A stretch of DNA of 5,899 nt, taken from positions 1 to 5,899 of the forward strand of contig NZ_CALIJA010000182.1 of assembly GCF_938017615.1 (NCBI RefSeq), written 5' to 3'. Below the pieces are notes generated by a model. The model saw only the letters and a program-made list of their open reading frames with translations, was not told where the DNA came from and ran no database searches. Of the stretch, positions 1 to 5,101 are shown piece after piece. This DNA is from an uncultured Campylobacter sp. (GTDB lineage: Bacteria > Campylobacterota > Campylobacteria > Campylobacterales > Campylobacteraceae). Every line of letters starts with the position of its first letter. Position 1 is the first letter of the stretch. Made by a program: the position numbers and the translations under genes.

Positions 1-78
1 TTCATCGCGCTAGTACTAAAATACAACGCGAAACTGCGAGCAAAATTTCAAAATAAGCGCGGTGCCTTGGAGCTTTAA
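1..78 (+). CDS. 3' end of an unidentified upstream gene (partial)
   Basis: The reading frame is open from the first base and ends at TAA (76-78), giving a 25-residue C-terminus: FIALVLKYNAKLRAKF followed by QNKRGALEL. A short hydrophobic stretch (FIALVL) followed by a Lys/Arg-rich tail is typical of the end of a membrane protein whose last helix exits into the cytoplasm, but this is inference from very little sequence. The family cannot be named. The gene would be co-oriented with nikR and end 95 bp before it. It could also be a chance open frame, since 25 codons without a stop is not rare at this GC content. Confidence 0.5.
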   Translation, partial: FIALVLKYNAKLRAKFQNKRGALEL

Positions 79-135
79 ATTTTAAAGAATAAGCCAAATT
101 AGCGCAAAATTCTTAATATTTGAGCGGAATTTCGG

Positions 136-168
136 TAAAATTACGTTCAAAATACGCGAAATAGGGGG
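136..168 (+). promoter_or_regulatory. Candidate nikR -10 element and ribosome binding site
   Basis: TAAAAT at 136-141 is a plausible Campylobacter-type -10 box, 38 bp before the nikR ATG. In this genus the -35 is poorly conserved, so the -10 is the main cue. AGGGGG at 163-168 is a strong Shine-Dalgarno at normal spacing from ATG 174. A second -10-like word, TAATAT, lies at 114-119. The assignment is by eye only. Confidence 0.35.
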
Positions 169-173
169 ACACT

Positions 174-605
174 ATGAAAAAAGAGGAAAAAGAGAGCGCC
201 GTAAGATTTAGCATTTCGCTGCCGACGAAGCTTTTTGAGGATCTCGATGAGATGGTGCGCGCCAAGCAATACCTAAGCCGCAGCGAGTTTATCCGCGATC
301 TGATCCGCGAAAAGATGGTCGAGGGCGTGCTTCACGGAGATGGCGAGGATGATTGCGTGGGCGTGCTTTGCATCGCTTACGATCATCACCAAAGCGATCT
401 GATCGAGCAGCTCGTAGAGATCGAGCACCACGCAAACGTCACCATCATCAGTACCAGCCACTTCCACATCGACGAGCGCCACTGCTTCGAGGAGATCACG
501 ATGCGGGATAAAATTTCAAAGATCGAGCGGCTCAGCGCCAAAATCGGCGCGCTAAAAGGGGTGAAATTTTCCAAGCTCGTAAAGGCGGTTATCACCGAAG
601 CGTAG
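174..605 (+). CDS. nikR: Nickel-responsive transcriptional regulator NikR
   Basis: This 143-residue protein has the usual NikR length. Residues about 9-50 form the ribbon-helix-helix DNA-binding domain (VRFSISLPTKL then a helix with LSRSEFIRDLIRE). Residues about 60-135 form the ACT-like nickel-binding tetramerisation domain. The four high-affinity Ni ligands known from E. coli (His76, His87, His89, Cys95) align with His85, His96, His98 and Cys104 here, the last three in the signature SHFHIDERHC. All are present, so the protein should be functional. The N-terminus carries a charged arm (MKKEEKES) before the first strand, as in H. pylori NikR, where such an arm influences operator choice. NikR binds DNA when loaded with nickel and represses uptake genes; in epsilonproteobacteria it can act more broadly. 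The ATG is chosen because AGGGGG precedes it at good spacing. Its nearest downstream gene is hypB, after a 759-bp gap, so the link to hydrogenase maturation is thematic rather than an obvious co-transcript. Confidence 0.95.
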   Translation: MKKEEKESAVRFSISLPTKLFEDLDEMVRAKQYLSRSEFIRDLIREKMVEGVLHGDGEDDCVGVLCIAYDHHQSDLIEQLVEIEHHANVTIISTSHFHIDERHCFEEITMRDKISKIERLSAKIGALKGVKFSKLVKAVITEA

Positions 606-633
606 GGCTTTTACGCATTTTTAAAAACAGCGC

Positions 634-655
634 AGCGCGCTAAATTTTACGCGCT
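634..655 (+). terminator. Possible hairpin downstream of nikR
   Basis: AGCGCG (634-639) and CGCGCT (650-655) can pair as a 6-bp GC-rich stem around a 10-nt loop, 29 bp after the nikR stop. No T-run follows, so it is a weak candidate for an intrinsic terminator. It may simply reflect the abundant GCGC words in this region. Confidence 0.25.
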
Positions 656-674
656 TCTAAATTTAAACACAGAC

Positions 675-747
675 TGCGCGACTTTTGTAGGTTACGAAGC
701 GCGATTTTGCGGTCGCGTAGTAAATTTAAAATTTAAACGCAGCGTCT
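675..747 (+). repeat. Imperfect direct repeat, copy 1
   Basis: The segment contains, in order, TGCGCGACTTTTGTAG (675-690), ACGAAGC (694-700), AAATTT words and GCAGCGTCT (739-747). The same ordered blocks recur about 440 bp downstream at 1116-1167. The spacing between the GCGACTTT and GCAGCGTCT blocks is 61 bp here and 41 bp in the second copy. This suggests an old duplication with deletions, or two members of a dispersed intergenic repeat family. Confidence 0.4.
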
Positions 748-929
748 ACGTTAGGCGGCAGCAAAGTTTGTTTAAATTTACGCAGCGAACGCTAGCGTGA
801 AATTTAGAAATTTTAATCAAAAGCGCTCTTGTCGCGGGTTGAAATTTACGCACTGGCGCGAGATCGGTACAGCTAGCGACTAAATTTTATAAGGAGCCGC
901 ATTTTCATGCCGTATTTGTAAAGCCCGAG

Positions 930-1049
930 TTAGCGTAAAATCGATATGAAAACGGCTGCCGCGACGATGTTCGGCACGCCGGAGAGAGCACGCGCGAGAT
1001 TGTAGAACACCGGGATAAAATCCGCTCGCAAGCCCTGAATTTCGCGCTT
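930..1049 (-). pseudogene. Possible remnant of a membrane-protein C-terminus
   Basis: On the minus strand, 39 codons run from after an in-frame TAG (1050-1052) to TAA (930-932). The end of the translation, DFIPVFYNLARALSG followed by VPNIVAAAVFISILR, looks protein-like. It has few charged residues, a hydrophobic helix ending in a basic residue, and mostly G or C at third codon positions, as in the real genes here. There is no start codon with a ribosome binding site, and the upstream frame is interrupted. It may be the tail of a decayed gene. It may equally be chance, since part of it overlaps the short repeats at 1030-1042. The family is not recognised. Confidence 0.25.
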
Positions 1050-1110
1050 CTATCTACGGCGACTTTGGTATTTTTTTGAGCCGCTGCACAACCGCACAAG
1101 CCCTAAATTT
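1030..1110 (+). repeat. Pair of short direct repeats AAGCCCTRAATTT
   Basis: AAGCCCTGAATTT (1030-1042) and AAGCCCTAAATTT (1098-1110) differ at one base of 13 and lie 68 bp apart. Each is followed by a CGACTTTG-containing block (about 1060 and 1119), so the repeat unit is longer than the 13-mer. AAGCCC also occurs at 921-926 without the rest. Confidence 0.45.
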
Positions 1111-1115
1111 ACGGC

Positions 1116-1167
1116 GTGCGACTTTGTGTGATCTACGAGCAGGCGATAAAATTTAGAAGCAGCGTCT
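1116..1167 (+). repeat. Imperfect direct repeat, copy 2
   Basis: The blocks are GTGCGACTTTGTGTG (1116-1130), TACGAGC (1134-1140), AAAATTT and GCAGCGTCT (1159-1167). They match the order of the blocks at 675-747. A partial third relative, GGCGACTTTGGTA, lies at 1058-1070. Confidence 0.4.
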
Positions 1168-1284
1168 TTGCTCGCTAGCTTTAAATTTTGCGTCGAGCCT
1201 TCGCAAGCAGCGCACTAAATTTAGACGAAAACGAAGCACGTAAATTTCAAGCCTCATTAAATTTCATAAAATTCCGCACTTCGA

Positions 1285-1333
1285 TATAAAATTTATCAAA
1301 TTTACGCCGTTTAAAGCAAAAACGTGGTATTTT
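1285..1333 (+). promoter_or_regulatory. Candidate promoter region of the hyp cluster
   Basis: Two -10-like elements precede hypB. TATAAA lies at 1285-1290 (continuing as TATAAAATT), and an extended -10, TGG-TATTTT, lies at 1325-1333, 31 bp before the ATG. Either fits the loose Campylobacter consensus. No NikR operator of the H. pylori or E. coli type is clear in this stretch. Which element is used cannot be decided by reading. Confidence 0.3.
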
Positions 1334-1364
1334 ACGCGCAAAATTTATTTTCCAAGGATAAAAA

Positions 1365-2207
1365 ATGTGTAAAGATTGCGGCTGTTCAGTAGGCCATACT
1401 CACGAGGCGGGCGCCCATTCGCACGCAGATATGACACACGAGCATGTCCACACCCACGCGGACGGCACCGTCCACTCCCACGCTCATATGCACGAGGCGG
1501 GGATCGATCACGAGCACGACGCGCACGATCACGTCCACGCAAATGTCGCTATCAGCGATGCTAAGACGATCGAGGTGATGAGTAAAATTTTAAGCGCCAA
1601 CGACGAGGAGGCCGCTCACAACAGAGCCCATTTTGACGAGGATAAAATTTTATGCTTAAATTTGATGTCGAGCCCCGGTAGCGGCAAAACGACGCTGCTT
1701 GAGGCCACTATCAAAAGCGGCAAATTTAAAATCGGCGTCATCGAGGGCGATCTAGAGACCAACCGCGACGCCGATCGCATCATAAAAGCGGGCGCGCAGG
1801 CCCATCAGATCAGCACCGGCGAGACCTGCCATCTGGATGCCTTTATGGTTCACGAGGGGCTTCATCATATCGATACTAAAAATTTGGATCTGGTTTTCAT
1901 AGAAAACGTCGGAAACCTCGTCTGCCCAGCGGCATTTGACGTGGGCGCGCACCTGAACGTAGTGCTTCTAAGCGTGCCCGAGGGCAGCGATAAAATCGCA
2001 AAATACCCCGTGATATTTCGCCGCGCAGACTGCGTCGTAATCACCAAAACAGCGCTGCTACCGCATTTTGACTTCGATATGGAGGAGGTGGTGCGCGAAG
2101 TGCACAAACTCAATCCGAAAGCCGACGTCATCGCTCTTGATAGCAAAAGCGGCGAGGGTGTGGAGAAATGGCTGAAATTCCTACAATACAAGAAGGAATT
2201 TCGTTAA
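1365..2207 (+). CDS. hypB: Hydrogenase nickel-incorporation GTPase HypB with His-rich nickel-binding region
   Basis: HypB (280 aa) couples GTP hydrolysis to nickel delivery to the [NiFe]-hydrogenase large subunit, working with HypA. The N-terminus MCKDCGC carries Cys2, Cys5 and Cys7, the high-affinity Ni motif known from E. coli HypB. Residues 11-58 contain 17 histidines, a nickelin-like storage stretch absent from the short H. pylori HypB. The GTPase domain begins near residue 93. The P-loop is SSPGSGKTT (102-110), EGDLETNRDADR (127-138) follows, and the metal site at the dimer interface is Cys155-His156 plus Cys187 in ENVGNLVCP. The G4 motif reads TKTA (227-230), with Ala where the [NT]KxD pattern has Asp. 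AAGGA (1354-1358) precedes the ATG by 6 bases, and the essential N-terminal Cys motif confirms this start. The stop overlaps the hypC start by one base (TAATG), so the two are translationally coupled. Confidence 0.97.
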   Translation: MCKDCGCSVGHTHEAGAHSHADMTHEHVHTHADGTVHSHAHMHEAGIDHEHDAHDHVHANVAISDAKTIEVMSKILSANDEEAAHNRAHFDEDKILCLNLMSSPGSGKTTLLEATIKSGKFKIGVIEGDLETNRDADRIIKAGAQAHQISTGETCHLDAFMVHEGLHHIDTKNLDLVFIENVGNLVCPAAFDVGAHLNVVLLSVPEGSDKIAKYPVIFRRADCVVITKTALLPHFDFDMEEVVREVHKLNPKADVIALDSKSGEGVEKWLKFLQYKKEFR

Positions 2208-2488
2208 TGTGCCTTTCAATCCCTTCAAAAATCATCTCGATCGACGAAAATAATTTCGCGACGGTGGAGACTCTGGGCGTGCGCCGCGGCGTGAGCTTGG
2301 ATCTGCTCCCTGAGCCCGCGGCGGTCGGGGAGTACGTGCTGATCCACGTTGGTTTTGCGATGGAGAAGATCGATACGCAGCGAGCGAAGGAGAGTATCGA
2401 AATTTACGAGCAGATCGCAAAGCAGATGAGAGCGGAAGAGAGCTCCGTATATCAAAGCATAGAGCCGAGAGCCGGCGCAGAGAATTAA
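2207..2488 (+). CDS. hypC: Hydrogenase maturation chaperone HypC
   Basis: This small chaperone (93 aa) pairs with HypD to carry the Fe(CN)2(CO) unit and then escorts it to the hydrogenase large-subunit precursor. The start is fixed by the family: HypC must begin Met-Cys, because Cys2 ligands the iron and contacts HypD. The protein here begins MCLSIPSK (MCLAIPGK is commoner). An in-frame ATG at 2168 would add 13 residues and bury that cysteine, so it is rejected. AAGGA at 2193-2197, inside the hypB end, is the ribosome binding site. The typical core is present: GVRRGVSLDLL (24-34) and VGEYVLIHVGFAMEKID (40-56). After residue about 75 there is a polar tail (EESSVYQSIEPRAGAEN), so the protein is slightly longer than the usual 75-90 residues. 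It is coupled to hypB by TAATG and followed by hypD after 35 bp. Confidence 0.96.
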   Translation: MCLSIPSKIISIDENNFATVETLGVRRGVSLDLLPEPAAVGEYVLIHVGFAMEKIDTQRAKESIEIYEQIAKQMRAEESSVYQSIEPRAGAEN

Positions 2489-2523
2489 AACGGCTTGCAA
2501 ACCCGTAAAATTTAAGGTAAATA

Positions 2524-3621
2524 ATGGATCTAATCAAGGATTTTAGGGATAAGGAGCTGATTTTAGCGCTTAGCAAGCTGATAATTTCCAAAAGCAAAAG
2601 GTCGCTAAACATCATGGAGATTTGCGGCGGACATACGCACTCGATCATGAAATTCGGCCTTCCTAGCCTGGTCGGCGACAATATAAAATTTATCCACGGC
2701 CCCGGCTGTCCGGTGTGTGTGATGCCGCGCAGTCGCATCGACGAGGCGATCAAGCTCGCCGCGATGCCGCAGAGTATTTTTTGCACTCTAGCAGACATGC
2801 TGCGCGTACCGGGCTCTCACACAAGCTTACAGAAGCTGCGCAGCGAGGGGCACGACATCAGGGCGCTTTATAGCCCGCTTGATTGCATAAAGATCGCGCA
2901 GGAAAATCCGCAAAAAACGGTGATATTTTTTGCGATCGGCTTTGAGACGACGACGCCGATGAGCGCCGTGCTTATCGATAAAGCGCTAAGCTTGGGGCTA
3001 AAAAATCTCTTTTTTCACATCAACCACGTTACGGTGCCCGCGCCTGTGCGAGCGATCTTGGACGATGCGAACGTGCAGATAGACGCGTTTTTAGGGCCTA
3101 GCCACGTAAGCGTGATCACCGGCGCGAAGGCCTACGAAAGTATCGCGCGCGATTATAAAAAGCCGATCGCCGTAAGCGGATTTGAGCCGCTTGACATAAT
3201 GGCGGGCGTGTTAAATTTGGTGGAGCAGCAAAACGCCGGCACCTACGAGGTTTTCAACGAATACGAGCGCGTCGTAAAAGAGGGCGGCAACCAAAAAGCG
3301 CAAAATTTGATAGATAAATATTTTGAAATTTGCGATTTTTCGTGGAGAGGGCTCGGCGAAATTCCAAAAAGCGGCATGAAGTTGCGCCCGCAGTACGCGG
3401 CGCTGGATGCCAGGGTGCAGTTTGATTGCAGCGTACAGAGCGCTCCCGAGAGCAAGGCCTGTATCTGCGGCGAAATTTTGCGCGGCAAAAAAAGCCCCTA
3501 TGATTGCAAGGTTTTCGGCAAGCACTGCACGCCGCAAAACCCGATAGGATCGTGTATGGTCTCAAGCGAAGGCGCATGCGCGGCGTACTATAAATACGGC
3601 GACGTCAAAAACGCGGGCTAA
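2524..3621 (+). CDS. hypD: Hydrogenase maturation iron-sulfur protein HypD
   Basis: HypD (365 aa, normal length) is the cytoplasmic [4Fe-4S] scaffold that, with HypC, assembles the Fe(CN)2(CO) group from iron, HypE-supplied cyanide and CO. All signature motifs are visible: MEICGGHTHSI (31-41), GPGCPVCV (59-66) with the CxxC pair Cys62/Cys65, AIGFETTTP (137-145), NHVTVPAP (167-174), and SGFEPLDIM (218-226). The C-terminal cysteine region CICGEILRGKKSPYDC (313-328) is followed by Cys335, Cys344 and Cys352 within GSCMVSSEGACAAYY; this part binds the iron-sulfur cluster. Nothing appears missing. TAAGG (2513-2517) is the ribosome binding site for ATG 2524. The 35-bp spacing from hypC implies one transcript, consistent with HypC and HypD acting as a complex. 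Confidence 0.97.
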   Translation: MDLIKDFRDKELILALSKLIISKSKRSLNIMEICGGHTHSIMKFGLPSLVGDNIKFIHGPGCPVCVMPRSRIDEAIKLAAMPQSIFCTLADMLRVPGSHTSLQKLRSEGHDIRALYSPLDCIKIAQENPQKTVIFFAIGFETTTPMSAVLIDKALSLGLKNLFFHINHVTVPAPVRAILDDANVQIDAFLGPSHVSVITGAKAYESIARDYKKPIAVSGFEPLDIMAGVLNLVEQQNAGTYEVFNEYERVVKEGGNQKAQNLIDKYFEICDFSWRGLGEIPKSGMKLRPQYAALDARVQFDCSVQSAPESKACICGEILRGKKSPYDCKVFGKHCTPQNPIGSCMVSSEGACAAYYKYGDVKNAG

Positions 3622-3700
3622 ATTTTGCGCGCTGTATCCGGCTATCAGGGCGGAAATTTTAAAACAAGTCGTACTTTAAAATTTTAACCGAAGCGGAATG

Positions 3701-3734
3701 GTTGCGCTAAATTTGCTTTAAAATTTTGCGCGGC
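3701..3734 (+). other. Long hairpin in the hypD-hypE gap
   Basis: GCGCTAAATTT (3704-3714) and AAATTTTGCGC (3721-3731) form an 11-position stem with one T-T mismatch and a 6-nt loop GCTTTA. The stem can extend outward by two G-U pairs and one G-C pair (3701-3703 with 3732-3734). No T-run follows, so it is not a classic terminator. In an intercistronic position it could act as an mRNA-processing or stability element. A perfect 12-bp palindrome TTAAAATTTTAA lies just upstream at 3676-3687. Confidence 0.45.
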
Positions 3735-3738
3735 GTCG

Positions 3739-3744
3739 TATAGT
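3739..3744 (+). promoter_or_regulatory. Possible internal -10 element before hypE
   Basis: TATAGT differs from TATAAT at one position and sits 65 bp before the hypE start, in the unusually long 187-bp gap after hypD. An internal promoter would explain the gap, but there is no clear -35 and the site is unproven. Confidence 0.2.
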
Positions 3745-3798
3745 AGCACGGCTTGTTCGGCTGCGCAATACGGGCTTTAAATTTTAAAACCGAGCGAA

Positions 3799-3811
3799 AA
3801 GGAAAAATTTG
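3799..3811 (+). promoter_or_regulatory. Ribosome binding site that supports the TTG start of hypE
   Basis: AAGGA (3799-3803) lies 5 bases before TTG 3809-3811. No ATG or GTG occurs in frame close upstream, and the next in-frame ATG (residue 16) would remove the conserved SHGGGG motif. The TTG start is therefore well supported, and it probably lowers translation relative to the ATG-started neighbours. Confidence 0.75.
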
Positions 3812-4993
3812 AACGAAACTATACTTTTAAGCCACGGCGGCGGCGGCGAAGAGATGAATAAGCTTATCAACGAGACGATCTTTGCGGTGTTTGATAATGA
3901 AATTTTGCGCGCCAACAACGACAGCGCGATACTAAATTTGAACGCAGAGGCGGGTTTTGACCGCGCGGCGAACTCTGCTTTGAATTCGGCGGCTAGTTTC
4001 GGCGGCGAGCTGGCTTTCAGCACCGATAGTTTCGTCGTCACGCCGCTGTTTTTTAACGGCGGCGACATCGGCAAAATCGCCGTTTGCGGCACCGTCAACG
4101 ACCTTGCGATGGTGGGCGCCAAGCCGCTGTTTTTAAGCTGCGCGCTCATCATCGAGGAGGGGCTTAGCCTAAGCGAGCTGCGACGCATCCTGGACTCGAT
4201 GGCGAGCACCGCGCGAAGCTGCGGCGTTCGCATCGTTTGCGGCGACACGAAGGTCGTGCCGCGCGGCAAATGCGATAAAATTTTTATCAACACTAGCGGA
4301 ATCGGCCGTGTTTTGCGACCTGCGCGCGTGCAAAACATCAAAGCGGGCGCAAAAATCCTGCTTAGCGGCGACATCGGGCGGCACGGGGCGGTGATACTCG
4401 CGGCACGCGACGAGATCGCGCTAAGCAGCGAGCTGCGAAGCGACTGCAAACCGCTTTGCGCCGCAACCCAAAAACTGATCTCGCAAGGCGTGAAGATCCA
4501 AGCTATGCGAGATGCGACGCGCGGCGGGCTTAGCGCGGTTTTGAACGAATTCGCAAGCTCTAGCGGGCTTGAATTTTTAGTGCGCGAAGAGGATATCAAA
4601 ATCAGCGACGAAGTAGTGGGCGTGTGCGAGTTGCTGGGCTTTGAGCCTTACGAGCTTGCGAACGAAGGTACTTTCGTAGCGATCGTAGAAGATGATGCCG
4701 AGGCGGATAGGGCGCTTGAGATACTGCGCGAATTTGACGCAAACGCCGCGATCATCGGCGAGGTACGCGAAGTAGGGCACAGCGGAGGCGAATTCAGTAG
4801 CACTTTAGCACCAAAGCTTGGCGCGCATGACGAATCTATGGACGCGAGCGACGTGGGCGCGGTATCAGAAAATAGAGCGGGGCAATTTCAAGCTCCGTAT
4901 GCGGTAAAAGGGCGAGTGATTTTGCAAAATGCCTACGGCTCGCAGCGATTTTTAGAGCTTCCAAAGGGCGAGCTGCTGCCGAGGATTTGTTAA
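3809..4993 (+). CDS. hypE: Hydrogenase maturation protein HypE (carbamoyl dehydratase), with insertions
   Basis: HypE accepts a carbamoyl group from HypF on its C-terminal cysteine and dehydrates it with ATP to a thiocyanate, the source of the CN ligands. The C-terminus is the invariant PRIC, with Cys394 as acceptor. Other family motifs are SHGGGGEEM (8-16), STDSFVV (71-77), GGDIGKIAVCGTVNDLAM (84-101), GDTKVVPRG (145-153), RDATRGG (234-240) and VCELLGFEPYELANEG (272-287), as expected for a PurM/AIR-synthase-like ATP-binding fold. At 394 residues it is longer than the usual 330-345. Extra sequence is visible at about 43-66 (Ala/Ser/Asn-rich) and about 323-365 (Gly/Ser/Asp/Ala-rich), the latter between the last domain strand EVREV and the C-terminal KGRVIL. 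Neither insertion breaks a catalytic motif. Translation starts at TTG. hypE lies 187 bp after hypD and 108 bp before hypA. Confidence 0.96.
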   Translation: MNETILLSHGGGGEEMNKLINETIFAVFDNEILRANNDSAILNLNAEAGFDRAANSALNSAASFGGELAFSTDSFVVTPLFFNGGDIGKIAVCGTVNDLAMVGAKPLFLSCALIIEEGLSLSELRRILDSMASTARSCGVRIVCGDTKVVPRGKCDKIFINTSGIGRVLRPARVQNIKAGAKILLSGDIGRHGAVILAARDEIALSSELRSDCKPLCAATQKLISQGVKIQAMRDATRGGLSAVLNEFASSSGLEFLVREEDIKISDEVVGVCELLGFEPYELANEGTFVAIVEDDAEADRALEILREFDANAAIIGEVREVGHSGGEFSSTLAPKLGAHDESMDASDVGAVSENRAGQFQAPYAVKGRVILQNAYGSQRFLELPKGELLPRIC

Positions 4994-5065
4994 ATTCGCG
5001 TGCAAATTCGGCAAATTTAAGCCTAAATTTTGGGCGCGTTTTTAAATTTACAACAAAATTTCGCA

Positions 5066-5085
5066 TAAAATACGGCGCGGCCGTA
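5066..5085 (+). promoter_or_regulatory. Candidate -10 and adjoining hairpin in the hypA leader
   Basis: TAAAAT (5066-5071) resembles a -10 element. It abuts a perfect 6-bp inverted repeat, TACGGC (5071-5076) and GCCGTA (5080-5085), with a 3-nt spacer GCG. The repeat lies where a transcript would begin, so it could be an operator or a 5'-leader hairpin. It sits seven bases before the Shine-Dalgarno AGAGGGA (5092-5098) of hypA. Confidence 0.35.
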
Positions 5086-5101
5086 AAATTTAGAGGGAAA
5101 A

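Larger units (their letters stand above)
606..1364. other. 759-bp gap without an intact gene, rich in AAATTT words
   Basis: No reading frame here has a convincing start, ribosome binding site and protein character over a useful length. By eye I count about 18 AAATTT words, embedded between short GC-rich blocks such as GCAGCG and CGCGC, which is far more than base composition would give. The gap holds imperfect direct repeats, a 10-bp palindrome ACGCTAGCGT (789-798), a good Shine-Dalgarno-like AAGGAG (891-896) followed by an ATG at 907 that reaches a stop after only four codons, and a protein-like minus-strand stretch at 930-1049. I recognise no tRNA, rRNA, riboswitch or CRISPR pattern. The best reading is a decayed locus plus the leader and promoter region of the hyp cluster. 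Confidence 0.6.

Noticed and set aside
73..87. CTTTAAA-T-TTTAAAG inverted repeat over the stop of the upstream gene
   Set aside because: It is AT-only apart from its ends, has a 1-nt spacer and no T-run, so a terminator call is not justified. Such words are frequent here.
891..921. AAGGAG followed by ATG 907 as a gene start
   Set aside because: The frame ends after four codons (MPYL then TAA). At most it is a relic of a gene start.
905..1099. 64-codon minus-strand open frame in the nikR-hypB gap
   Set aside because: Its translation is Ser/Arg/Cys-rich without domain character, and it lacks a ribosome binding site. The neighbouring frame at 930-1049 is more protein-like.
606..1364. CRISPR array, tRNA or riboswitch in the long gap
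   Set aside because: The repeats are imperfect and irregularly spaced, no cloverleaf or CCA end is seen, and no known riboswitch core is recognisable by eye.
1376..1564. + strand open frame inside the HypB His-rich region
   Set aside because: It is an Arg-rich out-of-frame reading of the His codon repeats and has no independent support.
2168..2206. Longer HypC start at ATG 2168
   Set aside because: It would add 13 residues ahead of the essential Met-Cys N-terminus. ATG 2207 has its own AAGGA at good spacing and the TAATG overlap with hypB.
2232..2798. 188-codon minus-strand open frame opposite hypC/hypD
   Set aside because: It is antisense to two well-supported genes, with low-complexity Arg/Ser/Pro content and no recognisable domain.
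3784..4599. 271-codon minus-strand open frame opposite hypE
   Set aside because: It is the antisense shadow of hypE, caused by the high third-position GC. The translation is Ser/Arg/Pro-rich and the + strand protein has every HypE motif.
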